The notes under the pieces are model-generated. The model was not told the DNA's origin. It saw only the letters and a program-made list of their open reading frames with translations, and ran no database searches. Shown here piece after piece: positions 1 through 8,917 of a stretch of DNA of 64,000 nucleotides (positions are counted from its first letter, which is position 1; each line of letters opens with the position of its first letter). Made by a program: the position numbers and the translations under genes. Source of the stretch: UBA6168 sp041741095 (GTDB taxonomy: Bacteria > Bacteroidota > Bacteroidia > Chitinophagales > Saprospiraceae). The stretch lies in the NCBI GenBank assembly GCA_041741095.1, contig JBGSKQ010000134.1, positions 1-64,000 of the forward strand, written 5' to 3'.

Positions 1-61
1 ACTGCTTGGCCAAACGGAGCAACCCCAACTTGTTTTTGATAATTTTGTCTTGAGTAGTCAT
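1..61 (-). CDS. IS481-family transposase, N-terminal fragment (cut by window edge)
   Basis: Twenty codons are visible, from an ATG at complement 59-61 running off the left edge, and read MTTQDKIIKNKLGLLRLAKQ. From memory this matches the opening of IS481-family (DDE integrase) transposases, which continue into a helix-turn-helix. The catalytic domain lies outside the window, so intactness cannot be judged. The call rests on recognising the N-terminal motif only. Confidence 0.55.
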   Translation of the reverse strand, partial: MTTQDKIIKNKLGLLRLAKQ

Positions 62-135
62 GATTCTAATCTTGTTTTAGTGATGAAATGTGGTTGTTTC
101 AAAATTACTAAAACTGTCAGATTAAGTCGTGACTA
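1..135 (-). mobile_element. end of an insertion sequence at the left window edge
   Basis: The transposase start at 61 is followed outward by about 70 non-coding bases before the next gene's stop codon at 133-135. In IS481 elements the transposase starts close to one terminal inverted repeat, so the element boundary should fall in this stretch, but the other end is not in the window and I cannot fix it. The stop of the SIR2-like gene may lie inside or right beside the element end. Confidence 0.35.
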
Positions 136-1212
136 CTTCATATTATGCTTTCTTCGTAGCAGTCCATTTAGTCTCTGAATTAGCCCCTCTATCCTGTCTT
201 TATGGTCTTGATAGTAAACTTTACAGTCAAGTGGCAATAATTGCAGAAGTTGTTTATCAATGCTCCGGTTGAAATTTGGGAAGCTGTAACCGATAATTAC
301 CAGTGTTTCGGTTTTTGTCATAATCCTTTTGGCTAATGATACAGCTTTAATAGATACTTCGTCCTTTTCCCATGCGAAACTCATTATAGGCTGCATATTT
401 TCTTGACCACTGAGAAAATTAGAATATACATATAACAGGCTTATAAGAGAAGGAGGTGTGATTTCACGCCTTGTTTTTGGCCTTAAAAAATTAACATCTA
501 ACTCCGGAAAATATACACCCTCAGTGCCTGAAACAATTGTTTCATGCCCCTTGGTGGTCCCAAACAGTCCGGCTGTACCATTTAACTTTATTATTCGAGA
601 ACCATTTTTGTTGTTACCATAGCCATTAGGATAAACTTTCAATTTTGTGTGCGGGTTCTCGTTATTATTATAATCATAATAAGCGAGCTCAAGTTGTAAG
701 TCATAATTCCAAGAAATGATGTTTACTCTTTTGTCTAAACAAAGCGTATTGCTTTTTAAAAGGGTTGCCAAGAAGACATCATATCTTTTATCAATTTGCT
801 CTCTTTGGCCTTCATAGTCTTCTGTCAATTGATAACCAATTGATTTATTTTCTCTATTCTCGTCTTCCGTGTACCAGCTATGAAAATCTCGTATTCTAAT
901 TTGTTCAAAAGCGAAAAAACAAACCAGTAAATGTTTAAGGCTTAAGAGCTTTTGAATAGAATCATGTGAATTCTTCAGAAATAGTTTTTTGGCATAGGTG
1001 TCAATCGTTGCGTGGTTAATCCCCTCTTTCAAAAGATTATTCATTGCGGCAATTACAACATCCTTTTCAATTCCTTTTTCTTTGAGGTAAGAGGTATCTA
1101 TTCTAAATAGAAAGTGAGAAAATTGCTCCAATCTATGGTTCCAATTAGAAACAACCGGAAGCGCTTTAGCGCTCGCTCCCGCCCCAATCAAATACGTTAC
1201 ATTCTGTGCCAT
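133..1212 (-). CDS. SIR2-like domain protein, candidate defence or NAD-binding effector
   Basis: A 359-aa protein. The N-terminus has a Rossmann-type glycine loop (YLIGAGASAKALPVV, about residues 7-21), the middle has SWNYDLQLE and the C-terminal third has VIIGYSFPNFNRSI; these three are the landmarks of SIR2_2-type proteins, many of which are NAD-hydrolysing anti-phage effectors. The position that is usually catalytic His (KLHG) reads KLNG here, so NADase activity is doubtful. The start at 1212 is chosen because the longer frame overlaps the mutase gene; it lies 14 nt after the mutase stop on the same strand. The gene is clearly more AT-rich than its neighbour and abuts an IS, which suggests recent acquisition. 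No ThsB-like or other partner is visible in the window. Confidence 0.75.
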   Translation of the reverse strand: MAQNVTYLIGAGASAKALPVVSNWNHRLEQFSHFLFRIDTSYLKEKGIEKDVVIAAMNNLLKEGINHATIDTYAKKLFLKNSHDSIQKLLSLKHLLVCFFAFEQIRIRDFHSWYTEDENRENKSIGYQLTEDYEGQREQIDKRYDVFLATLLKSNTLCLDKRVNIISWNYDLQLELAYYDYNNNENPHTKLKVYPNGYGNNKNGSRIIKLNGTAGLFGTTKGHETIVSGTEGVYFPELDVNFLRPKTRREITPPSLISLLYVYSNFLSGQENMQPIMSFAWEKDEVSIKAVSLAKRIMTKTETLVIIGYSFPNFNRSIDKQLLQLLPLDCKVYYQDHKDRIEGLIQRLNGLLRRKHNMK

Positions 1213-1226
1213 TTTTAAAGTCGTTT

Positions 1227-4200
1227 TTACATATTCCTCCGATACTGCCCCCCCACCTCGTACAGCGCATTCGTAATCTCGCCCAATGAGCAATGCTTCA
1301 CCGCCTCCATGAGCGCCCCGAAGATATTTTCGTTGTGCAGCGCCGACAGTTGCAGGGTTTTCAGTGCCGTGTTGCCAGCATTGGCTTGTTTCAAATTCTC
1401 CACCGTGGCGATTTGTGCCAGCTTCTCCTCCTCCGTCGAGCGGATGACCTCACGGGGCAGGATGGTCGGCGAGCCGGTGCTGCTCAGGAAGGTGTTCACC
1501 CCGATGATGGGGTATTCGCCGCTGTGCTTTTGGTGCTCGTAGTACAGGCTTTCCTCTTGGATTTTGCCACGCTGGTACATCGTTTCCATGGCCCCCAGCA
1601 CGCCGCCCCGCTCGGTGATTCGGTCGAACTCGGCGAGCACGGCTTCCTCCACCAAATCGGTCAATTCTTCGATGATAAAAGCGCCCTGGAGCGGGTTTTC
1701 GTTTTTCGCCAAGCCCAGTTCGTGGTTGATGATGAGCTGAATGGCCACGGCCCGGCGCACGCTTTCCTCGGTCGGGGTGGTGATGGCCTCGTCGTAGGCG
1801 TTGGTGTGCAGCGAGTTGCAGTTGTCGTAGATGGCGTAGAGCGCCTGGAGCGTGGTGCGGATATCGTTGAAGTCAATCTCCTGAGCGTGCAGCGAGCGCC
1901 CGCTGGTCTGGATATGGTATTTGAGCATCTGGCTGCGCTCGTTTGCCCCGTATTTCAGCTTCATCGCCTTCGACCAGATACGGCGGGCCACCCTGCCGAT
2001 GACGGCGTATTCCGGGTCAACGCCGTTCGAGAAAAAGAAGCTGAGGTTCGGCGCAAAATCGTCAATATTCATGCCCCGGCTCAGGTAGTATTCCACGAAG
2101 GTAAAACCATTGGACAGCGTGAAAGCCAATTGCGAAATAGGGTTCGCCCCGGCCTCCGCTATATGGTAGCCGGATATACTCACCGAATAAAAATTGCGGA
2201 CTTTATTTTCGATGAAATATTGCTGCATATCGCCCATTAATTTCAAAGAAAACTCGGTAGAAAATATGCAGGTATTTTGCGCTTGGTCTTCTTTTAAAAT
2301 ATCGGCTTGCACCGTGCCACGCACAGCGTTGAGCGCCTTATTTTTCAGGGGTTCGTAAATATCGGGGGATAATATTTGGTCGCCCGTTAACCCCAATAAT
2401 AATAAACCCAATTGATTATTTCCTTCGGGAATATCGCCTAAATAGGACGGGCGTTTAATCCCTTTATTATCATATAATTCCACCAATTTATTTTCCACCA
2501 AATACTCCAATTTATGCTCCCGGATATATAGTTCGCATTGTTGGTCAATGGCGGCATTCATAAAAAAGGCGCATATCGTGGCCGCAGGGCCGTTGATAGT
2601 CATGCTCACCGAAGTATTGGGCGCACAAAGGTCGAAGCCGGAGTAGAGCTTTTTGGCATCGTCGAGGCAGCAGATGCTCACGCCGGAATTGCCGATTTTG
2701 CCATAAATATCGGGGCGTGGGTGCGGGTCTTCGCCGTAGAGTGTCACCGAATCGAAGGCGGTTGAAAGGCGATTGGCAGGCATCCCTTTGCTCAGGTAGT
2801 GGAAGCGGCGATTGGTGCGCTCCGGTGCGCCCTCCCCAGCGAACATCCGGGTAGGGTCTTCTCCCTTTCTTTTAAATGGAAAAACGCCCGCCGTGTAAGG
2901 GAACTCGCCCGGAACGTTCTCCTGCAAGCACCAGCGCACGATTTCGCCCCAATCCTTGAACTTGGGCAGGATGACCTTCGGGATTTTTGTGCCGGAGAGC
3001 GATTTCCATTTGGTCGGCACTTTTATCTCCTTGCCCCGCACTTCGTAGATGAACTCGTCGGAGGCGTAGTTGGCTTTTTTTGCTTCCCAGCTCTCCAGTA
3101 ATTGCCTTGTGCTGCCAGCAATTTCGACTCCGACTTCCTTGAACCGCTTGTCCAGGCTTTCCAAAATCTCAGCCTTGTTCGGCAGATTGGATTGCTCGAT
3201 GCTCGTCATGGACTGGCGAAGGGCAAACATCTCCCTTGCGATGTTCTCCTGTTTCCCCGCCCATTCATCGTACTTCCGGTTGTTCTCCGAAATCTCCGAC
3301 AGATACCTCGTCCGGTGCGGCGGTATGATGAAGATTTTCTCGCTCATCTCCTCGGCGGCGTGGAAATTGGACTTCAAGTAAGTGCCCGTTTTTTCCACCA
3401 AGAGCTTCATCATTTTGGCGTATAAAACGTTCGTGCCGGGGTCGTTGAACTGGCTGGCGATGGTGCCGACGACGGGCATCTCGTCCACGTCCCGAGTCCA
3501 AAGTTGGTGCGCCCGCTGGTATTGCTTGCGCACGTCCCGCAGGGCATCCTGTGCGCCCCGCTTGTCGAATTTGTTGATGGCGATGAGGTCGGCGAAGTCA
3601 ATCATGTCAATCTTCTCCAATTGCGAAGCGGCCCCGAATTCGGGCGTCATCACATAGAGCGACACGTTGGAGTGGTCAATGATTTCGGTGTCCGACTGCC
3701 CGATGCCGCTGGTCTCCAGCACCACGAGGTCGAAGCCCGCTGCCTTGAGGATTTCCACCGCTGACTGCACGTATTTCGACAGCGCCAAATTGCTCTGGCG
3801 GGTGGCCAAGGAGCGCATGAAGACCCGCTCATTGTTCACGGCGTTCATGCGGATGCGGTCACCGAGCAGTGCCCCGCCGCTCTTGCGCTTCGAGGGGTCC
3901 ACGGAGATGATGGCGATGGTTTTATCCTGAAAATCCAATAAAAATCGCCGCAAAATCTCATCCACGAGACTCGACTTGCCCGCTCCACCCGTGCCCGTGA
4001 TGCCGAGGACGGGCGTGTTTTTCAGCGCCGGATTTTTATCAAAAACCGCCTGCAACTGCGGACGGATGGCCGTTTCGTAATGGGCTGCGTCGTTCTCCGC
4101 CGCCGAAATCATGCGGGCGATGGAAACGGTGTCTTTCTTCAAAAACTTTTGGACTTCGCCGTTCAGGTTGATGCCCACCGGGAAGTCGCACTGCTGCAAA

Positions 4201-4616
4201 ACGTCGTTAATCATGCCCTGCAAACCCATGTGGCGTCCGTCGTCGGGGGAATAAATTCGGCTGATGCCGTACTCGTGCAGCTCTGCAATTTCCGAAGGCA
4301 GGATGGTACCGCCGCCCCCGCCGAAAATCTTGATATGGCCAGCGCCCCTTTCTTTCAAAAGGTCGTGCATGTACTTGAAGAACTCGTTGTGGCCGCCCTG
4401 GTACGAGGTGATGGCGATGCCCTGCACGTCCTCTTGGATGGCGGTGTTCACGATTTCATGCACTGAGCGGTTGTGGCCGAGGTGGATGACCTCCGCCCCA
4501 CTGGCCTGCATGATGCGGCGCATGATGTTGATGGCGGCGTCGTGCCCGTCGAAGAGGCTGGCGGCAGTGACGAGGCGGATCTTGTGGTGGGGGTGGTAGG
4601 GCTGTACGTTTTCCAT
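1227..4616 (-). CDS. icmF: fused isobutyryl-CoA mutase (B12-dependent)
   Basis: A 1129-aa single-chain mutase that interconverts isobutyryl-CoA and n-butyryl-CoA using adenosylcobalamin. Order: N-terminal B12-binding domain (FDGHDAAINIMRRIM with the DxH cobalamin ligand motif), a MeaB/ArgK-type GTPase chaperone (Walker A GITGTGGAGKSSLVDE; NKFD), then the mutase barrel. The barrel has GVFPFKRKGEDPTRMFAGEG and VQADILKEDQAQNTCIFS, the IcmF-type substrate pocket, rather than the Tyr/Arg pattern of methylmalonyl-CoA mutase. The C-terminus ends naturally (GGQYRRNM). The start is set at the second in-frame ATG, because the first 30 codons of the longer frame look like a 5' leader. Codons in about 2165-2540 are more AT-rich than the rest of the gene. 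Confidence 0.93.
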   Translation of the reverse strand: MENVQPYHPHHKIRLVTAASLFDGHDAAINIMRRIMQASGAEVIHLGHNRSVHEIVNTAIQEDVQGIAITSYQGGHNEFFKYMHDLLKERGAGHIKIFGGGGGTILPSEIAELHEYGISRIYSPDDGRHMGLQGMINDVLQQCDFPVGINLNGEVQKFLKKDTVSIARMISAAENDAAHYETAIRPQLQAVFDKNPALKNTPVLGITGTGGAGKSSLVDEILRRFLLDFQDKTIAIISVDPSKRKSGGALLGDRIRMNAVNNERVFMRSLATRQSNLALSKYVQSAVEILKAAGFDLVVLETSGIGQSDTEIIDHSNVSLYVMTPEFGAASQLEKIDMIDFADLIAINKFDKRGAQDALRDVRKQYQRAHQLWTRDVDEMPVVGTIASQFNDPGTNVLYAKMMKLLVEKTGTYLKSNFHAAEEMSEKIFIIPPHRTRYLSEISENNRKYDEWAGKQENIAREMFALRQSMTSIEQSNLPNKAEILESLDKRFKEVGVEIAGSTRQLLESWEAKKANYASDEFIYEVRGKEIKVPTKWKSLSGTKIPKVILPKFKDWGEIVRWCLQENVPGEFPYTAGVFPFKRKGEDPTRMFAGEGAPERTNRRFHYLSKGMPANRLSTAFDSVTLYGEDPHPRPDIYGKIGNSGVSICCLDDAKKLYSGFDLCAPNTSVSMTINGPAATICAFFMNAAIDQQCELYIREHKLEYLVENKLVELYDNKGIKRPSYLGDIPEGNNQLGLLLLGLTGDQILSPDIYEPLKNKALNAVRGTVQADILKEDQAQNTCIFSTEFSLKLMGDMQQYFIENKVRNFYSVSISGYHIAEAGANPISQLAFTLSNGFTFVEYYLSRGMNIDDFAPNLSFFFSNGVDPEYAVIGRVARRIWSKAMKLKYGANERSQMLKYHIQTSGRSLHAQEIDFNDIRTTLQALYAIYDNCNSLHTNAYDEAITTPTEESVRRAVAIQLIINHELGLAKNENPLQGAFIIEELTDLVEEAVLAEFDRITERGGVLGAMETMYQRGKIQEESLYYEHQKHSGEYPIIGVNTFLSSTGSPTILPREVIRSTEEEKLAQIATVENLKQANAGNTALKTLQLSALHNENIFGALMEAVKHCSLGEITNALYEVGGQYRRNM

Positions 4617-4652
4617 GATGCTAATTTGGTTTGAGCGGTTTTTTTGGGTGGG

Positions 4653-4660
4653 CAAATTTA
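4653..4660 (-). promoter_or_regulatory. -7 box of icmF
   Basis: On the minus strand the sequence reads TAAATTTG followed by CCC, an exact match to the Bacteroidota -7 consensus TAnnTTTG, 36 nt before the icmF ATG. No clear TTTG -33 box lies at the ideal distance. Confidence 0.4.
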
Positions 4661-4800
4661 GGAAAAATGGCTGTCCGATAGCCACCAAGATGGCCGAACC
4701 CAGCATCAGAAACCAGTTTTTCGTAACATTGTCCCTTAATTTATCAATTTATGGCTGACGCATTTTCAAATAAAATTAAAGGCCTGGAATTGGAAAACAA

Positions 4801-5913
4801 ATGCACATCAACTTTCGCCACTCCCCCCGTTTCCTCCCCCACTTCCTCGCAGGCAGCACTCCCCGCAACATCTGGAAACTCCTGAAAGACAACCACTTCC
4901 AAGTTGAAAGCCGCTTCCGGCCCAAGTTGCTATTGAGCTTGGCAATCGCCTTTTTCAACCTACCTTTTGTTTTGATAGAACGTCTTCTCTACAGCAGCCG
5001 CATCGAAAAAACGCAAGTACAACCGCCCATTTTCATCCTCGGCTATCTGCGCAGCGGGACTACTTACCTGCACTATTTGTTGAGCAAAGACACCAGTTTC
5101 GCTTTTTGCAAAGTCTATGAGTGCATGGGGCCACACGTGCTGTTCACCTCCGGGCGGGTGATGCGCAACATCGCCAAGTTGGTGCTGCCGAAAACGAGGC
5201 CGATGGACAATATGGAATTCGGGGCGGAAATGCCGAAGGAGGAAGAGTTTGCCATGTGCAACATCGGCATGGCCTCTATGATACACGCCAATTTTTTCCC
5301 AAAAAACTTTCGCCATTACTTCCGCCGCACGGTGTCATTTGAGGATGGACCGGAATATGAGGCCAAATGGGAAAATGACTTTATTTGGCTGTTAAAAAAG
5401 CTGACCCTGAAAAACAAGGGTAAACGGCTTTTGCTGAAAAGCCCTTATAACACGGGCCGTTTGAAGGTGCTGAAAGAAATGTTCCCCGACGCCAAATTCA
5501 TCTACATTCACCGCCACCCGTACCAGGTTTTTTCTTCTAACGAGCGGCTTTACGAGGGCATCCTGCCCGAATTGGCCCTGCAAACCGTCAGCGAAGCAGA
5601 GATGGAAGAGGCCATTTTTTATTCTTTTGAAGAAACAGTGAAGCACTACTTGCGGGAGCGGGAAGGATTGCCTGAAAACCAACTGGCCGAGGTGGCCTAC
5701 ACCGATTTTTTTCAAGACCAAAAAGGACATTTGAAACGCCTGTACGAACAACTTGAACTGGGCGATTTCGGAGCGGTCTGGCCGTTTTTTCAGGAATATA
5801 TTGTGGAACAAAAGGGCTATAAAACCAACAAATACGGCCTTTCCGCAGAAAAAGAAAAGGAAGTTTACGGGCGCTGGAAGTTTGCTTTTAAAGCGTTCGG
5901 CTATAAGGAGTAG
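4801..5913 (+). CDS. sulfotransferase family protein
   Basis: A 370-aa protein with the PAPS-binding signature of sulfotransferases: the 5'-phosphosulfate loop FILGYLRSGTTYLHYLL (about residues 78-94) and a 3'-phosphate-binding region FIYIHRHPYQVFSSN (about 233-250). It belongs to the Sulfotransf_3-like group that modifies small molecules, lipids or glycans; the acceptor cannot be told from sequence. An N-terminal hydrophobic stretch (about 42-64) may associate with membrane. The gene is convergent with the acyltransferase/desaturase pair and ends three bases before a long inverted repeat. Confidence 0.85.
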   Translation: MHINFRHSPRFLPHFLAGSTPRNIWKLLKDNHFQVESRFRPKLLLSLAIAFFNLPFVLIERLLYSSRIEKTQVQPPIFILGYLRSGTTYLHYLLSKDTSFAFCKVYECMGPHVLFTSGRVMRNIAKLVLPKTRPMDNMEFGAEMPKEEEFAMCNIGMASMIHANFFPKNFRHYFRRTVSFEDGPEYEAKWENDFIWLLKKLTLKNKGKRLLLKSPYNTGRLKVLKEMFPDAKFIYIHRHPYQVFSSNERLYEGILPELALQTVSEAEMEEAIFYSFEETVKHYLREREGLPENQLAEVAYTDFFQDQKGHLKRLYEQLELGDFGAVWPFFQEYIVEQKGYKTNKYGLSAEKEKEVYGRWKFAFKAFGYKE

Positions 5914-5915
5914 CA

Positions 5916-6050
5916 TCGGTAGCACAGCCTTTAGGCTGTCCCGTTGTACGCCCTTTAGGGCGGTGGTGCAAACGCCGCACACATGGAATTTTTAGGGTAA
6001 TGGCGGCGTAAACGCCGCACAACAGGACAGCCTGAAGGCTGTGCTACCGA
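5916..6050. repeat. composite REP/MITE-like palindrome between convergent genes
   Basis: Outer arms of 26 bp (5916-5941 and 6025-6050) are inverted copies of each other with a few mismatches. Each arm is itself a small hairpin (ACAGCC-TTTA-GGCTGT on the left, ACAGCC-TGAA-GGCTGT on the right). Between them lie a third hairpin (CGCCC-TTTA-GGGCG) and two copies of an AAACGCCGCAC word. The right arm supplies the stop codon (complement 6044-6046) of the acyltransferase. There is no coding capacity. Confidence 0.7.
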
Positions 6051-7318
6051 GTCGAAAGCAATAGAACCTTAATGGCCCCCAAAACCTCCGCTTGTTCCCT
6101 GCTGGAAAACTGACCTTCCACCCAACTCGACATCAAGCGCAACTGCCCACGGAATTCGTAAAAAACCACCGTCAGCCCTGGCACGATGAAATTGGAAGGG
6201 AAATTCTGAATATCCAAAACGGGCAGGCCGAGAAAATGCTCCAAACCGGGAAACGATTCCCCTAAACTGGAAAAGGAAAACGTGGACAATTTGCCCCACG
6301 AAGGCAGGTTGAACATGGGGTAATAAATGGGCAGTGGCACGAAGCGGTAGCCATTGGTAAATTCCAAAAAAGCCTGGGGCAATTGACGGCGCATTTGGCT
6401 TTTCATCTGCGCCTGGATGGCCGCCACGGTGCTGTCCACAGTGGCCAAATCCGCAGGGCTTAGCTTGTAAAACAAGAAGGAAAGTCCATTGAGCAGCACG
6501 GCATCCTGACCGCCTTTTTTCCTAAAATTTACCGGCACGGGAGCCCAGATGAACGAGTGTTTTTGCTGTTGGCTGAAAATTTTATCGTGCAATGCCTTGC
6601 AAACACAGGCCAGCAAAAAGGCGCTGCGGTTGTGCGTGACGCCGTGTTTTTTGCTGTTTTCGAGCATCGCCTGGCTTTCAGATTTTGTAAAAACAACTTC
6701 CTTAAAAACAATACTGCGTTTCCCAATCTTGGGTAGTGGCCGCTCGATAGCCGTCATCTTGGCGTTGCCCTGTTTAAAAGCAAAACCAATGGCCCTGAAA
6801 AATGCCTTGAATCGCTCGGAAAACGGCGGGTGCTTTGGCTTGGGCGGGAAGAGCGGTACCCCCGTTTTCCCGTTCAGCGAATGGACGAGCGCCTGCACTC
6901 CCGCATGGTCGAACACCGTGTGGTGAAAAGAAAAGAGCAGGCAGGTTTTATCTTCATTTTTGAAAAAAAGCACCTGGATGGCGAGCGGCGGATTGTGGTG
7001 AAAATCAAGGGGTGCGTTCAGCAGTTCTGAAGGGATATTTTTATCTAAAACTTCTTGATAATCAATGGGAATTGCGATTTTTCTTTTGGTAAAAAACAGC
7101 GTAGAATAACCCAATCCCCAATGGCTGTCCAGCCGCAGCCGTGCGATTTGTTGGCACAGTTCATTTTCAAAAACCGCTTGTTCCAGCGCCTCTTTTTTTA
7201 GTTTTCCTTTTAAAAAAATGGCCAGCCTCGTCACATGCCCCGGCCCCTTTTTCCGGCGGATATGGTGGTCCACCAGCACTTGAAAAAAGTCTATGCCGGA
7301 TAGATGGATTTTTGTCAT
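6044..7318 (-). CDS. condensation-fold acyltransferase (WES/PapA-like)
   Basis: A 424-aa protein with the HHxxxDxxG active-site motif of the chloramphenicol-acetyltransferase/condensation superfamily, read as HHTVFDHAG around residues 132-140. The overall layout resembles wax-ester synthase or PapA-type O-acyltransferases that move an acyl group from CoA to an alcohol. It follows the CrtI/CrtD-like desaturase on the same strand after 54 nt, so a carotenoid or lipid alcohol acceptor is plausible, but that is inference from context. Its stop codon is donated by the palindrome at 5916-6050, so the last residues may have been altered by that insertion. Confidence 0.7.
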   Translation of the reverse strand: MTKIHLSGIDFFQVLVDHHIRRKKGPGHVTRLAIFLKGKLKKEALEQAVFENELCQQIARLRLDSHWGLGYSTLFFTKRKIAIPIDYQEVLDKNIPSELLNAPLDFHHNPPLAIQVLFFKNEDKTCLLFSFHHTVFDHAGVQALVHSLNGKTGVPLFPPKPKHPPFSERFKAFFRAIGFAFKQGNAKMTAIERPLPKIGKRSIVFKEVVFTKSESQAMLENSKKHGVTHNRSAFLLACVCKALHDKIFSQQQKHSFIWAPVPVNFRKKGGQDAVLLNGLSFLFYKLSPADLATVDSTVAAIQAQMKSQMRRQLPQAFLEFTNGYRFVPLPIYYPMFNLPSWGKLSTFSFSSLGESFPGLEHFLGLPVLDIQNFPSNFIVPGLTVVFYEFRGQLRLMSSWVEGQFSSREQAEVLGAIKVLLLSTR

Positions 7319-7372
7319 TGGTCATTTGTCATGGGCCATTGAAAAAACGATATGAAATTGATACCAATGACC

Positions 7373-8917
7373 TCAATGGCCGATGACCATCTCATGTGCC
7401 TTTCGTTTGGACTGCTTGGCCACCAAATCCGAAACGATTTTGGCAGAAAGGAAGGACAGCGGCACGCCCGCCCCGGGGTGTACCGTGCAGCCGCAGAAGT
7501 ACAGGTTTTTGATCTTGTACGAAAAATTCGGGTGGCGCAAGAAGACGGAGAAGGTGCCATTATAGCTGTTGCCATAAATGGAGCCGAATGCAGCTCCCGT
7601 CCGTTGCTCGAAGTGGTGGGGGTTTTGCACTTTTTCAAAAGCGATGTACGGCTCGATGTTTTCACCCAGCACCTTGCTCATGCGGCGGATAATATTTTGG
7701 CGGGTGCGGTCGGTGATAGACTGCCAATCCTGGCCTTGCAGATAGGGCGCATTGATAAGCAGATACCAGTTTTCGCAGCCCTCCGGGGCATCAGGCTTGT
7801 GTATTTTGCTGCTGATGTAGAGGTAAATCGTGATGTCGTTGCCGATGTCGGCATTGTTGAAAACGGTGTTATACTCGTCCCGCATGTCCTCGCTGAGCAC
7901 CATGTTGTGAAAGGCCAATTGCGGGAATTCCTTTTTCATGCCCCAATGGAACACCAGGGCCGAGTGCGACTTTTGGCGGTCGAGGTAAAGGTTGGGGGCT
8001 TTTTCCTGGGGCATGAGGCGGTGGTAGGTGTTGTAAACGTCGAGGTTGCTCACCACGAGGTCGCTGTGTAGTTCCCTGCCGTTCACCATAACGCCTTTTG
8101 CTTGGCCGTTTTGGGTTAAAATGCGCTCAACGGGGCTATTGTATTGGATGTCCACGCCCAGTTCGCCAGCCAGTTTGGTCAGCGCTTTAGCGATAGAATA
8201 CATGCCGCCGACAGGCAGGTAAATACCAGCGTTCAACTGAAAATGCGAGATGACATTGAGGACGCCAGGCGCCTTGTAAGGGCTTGATCCTAAATAACTT
8301 GCGAAGGCATTGAAGAGGCGGCGGGTACGGTCGTCCTTGAAGTTTCGCTGGTTGGCCTGGTCCATGCTGCGGAAGACCTCCACCTTGTGAAAATTCACCA
8401 CACCCCTGAAGGCGTCACGGGTAAGGTAGGTGGACAGGCTGTGCAGGGAGTTTTTCAAAAAAACCTCTTCGGTCAGGTCGTATTTCAGGGCGATGTCGGC
8501 CAGGTAGCGTCGGATGGTAGCCTCGTCGTCGTGGGTTTTGGCGGCCACTTCCCGCACGAGGCGCTCGGTATCGGCGTAAAAATTCAAACAAAGGCCGTCC
8601 TCGAAAAAGTAGTTGAATGGGAGTTCCGGGCGGAGTATTTCGATATAGTCCTTGGGGTTGCGGCCAGTCAGGTGGAACAGCTCTTCCACATATTGCGGCA
8701 TGGTGAACACGGAGGGTCCCATGTCGAAGCGGTAGCCATCGTTGTGCCATTCGTACATCTTGCCGCCCGTTTCGCCGTTGGCCTCAAAAACGGTGACCCG
8801 GTGGCCTTGTGCCGCCAAACGGATGGACGCTGCCAAGCCAGCGAGGCCGGAGCCAATGACAAAAATATTTTTAGGTTGACCAGCCTGTTGGTCATTTATA
8901 TTGAGTACGCCATTCAT
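7373..8917 (-). CDS. phytoene-desaturase-family FAD oxidoreductase (CrtI/CrtD-like)
   Basis: A 514-aa flavoprotein. The N-terminal dinucleotide-binding motif is FVIGSGLAGLAASIRL with the acidic strand end VTVFEA, followed by GGKMYEW and RFDMGPSVFTMP typical of CrtI-type carotenoid desaturases. The C-terminal FAD motif reads CTVHPGAGVPLSFLSAKIV. The HPGxGxPL form is closer to CrtD/CrtN-like enzymes than to classical phytoene desaturase, so 1-hydroxycarotenoid 3,4-desaturase is one option. No crtB, crtY or crtZ is nearby. The start at 8917 is chosen because the Rossmann strand begins about 18 residues later; the upstream 25 codons look untranslated. It is the first gene of a likely two-gene operon with the acyltransferase. 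Confidence 0.8.
   Translation of the reverse strand: MNGVLNINDQQAGQPKNIFVIGSGLAGLAASIRLAAQGHRVTVFEANGETGGKMYEWHNDGYRFDMGPSVFTMPQYVEELFHLTGRNPKDYIEILRPELPFNYFFEDGLCLNFYADTERLVREVAAKTHDDEATIRRYLADIALKYDLTEEVFLKNSLHSLSTYLTRDAFRGVVNFHKVEVFRSMDQANQRNFKDDRTRRLFNAFASYLGSSPYKAPGVLNVISHFQLNAGIYLPVGGMYSIAKALTKLAGELGVDIQYNSPVERILTQNGQAKGVMVNGRELHSDLVVSNLDVYNTYHRLMPQEKAPNLYLDRQKSHSALVFHWGMKKEFPQLAFHNMVLSEDMRDEYNTVFNNADIGNDITIYLYISSKIHKPDAPEGCENWYLLINAPYLQGQDWQSITDRTRQNIIRRMSKVLGENIEPYIAFEKVQNPHHFEQRTGAAFGSIYGNSYNGTFSVFLRHPNFSYKIKNLYFCGCTVHPGAGVPLSFLSAKIVSDLVAKQSKRKAHEMVIGH

Noticed and set aside
133..1212. Thoeris-type system
   Set aside because: A SIR2-like protein alone is present; no TIR-domain ThsB or other partner is visible, and the KLNG change argues against standard ThsA chemistry.
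1293..2240. A 315-aa plus-strand frame opposite icmF
   Set aside because: It is the antisense shadow of a high-GC, conserved gene; composition is His/Val/Arg-rich with no family features. The same applies to long antisense frames at 9945-10886, 12350-13408, 37727-38881 and 59994-60995.
6044..8917. Complete carotenoid biosynthesis cluster
   Set aside because: Only a desaturase-like and an acyltransferase gene are present; no phytoene synthase, cyclase or hydroxylase nearby.
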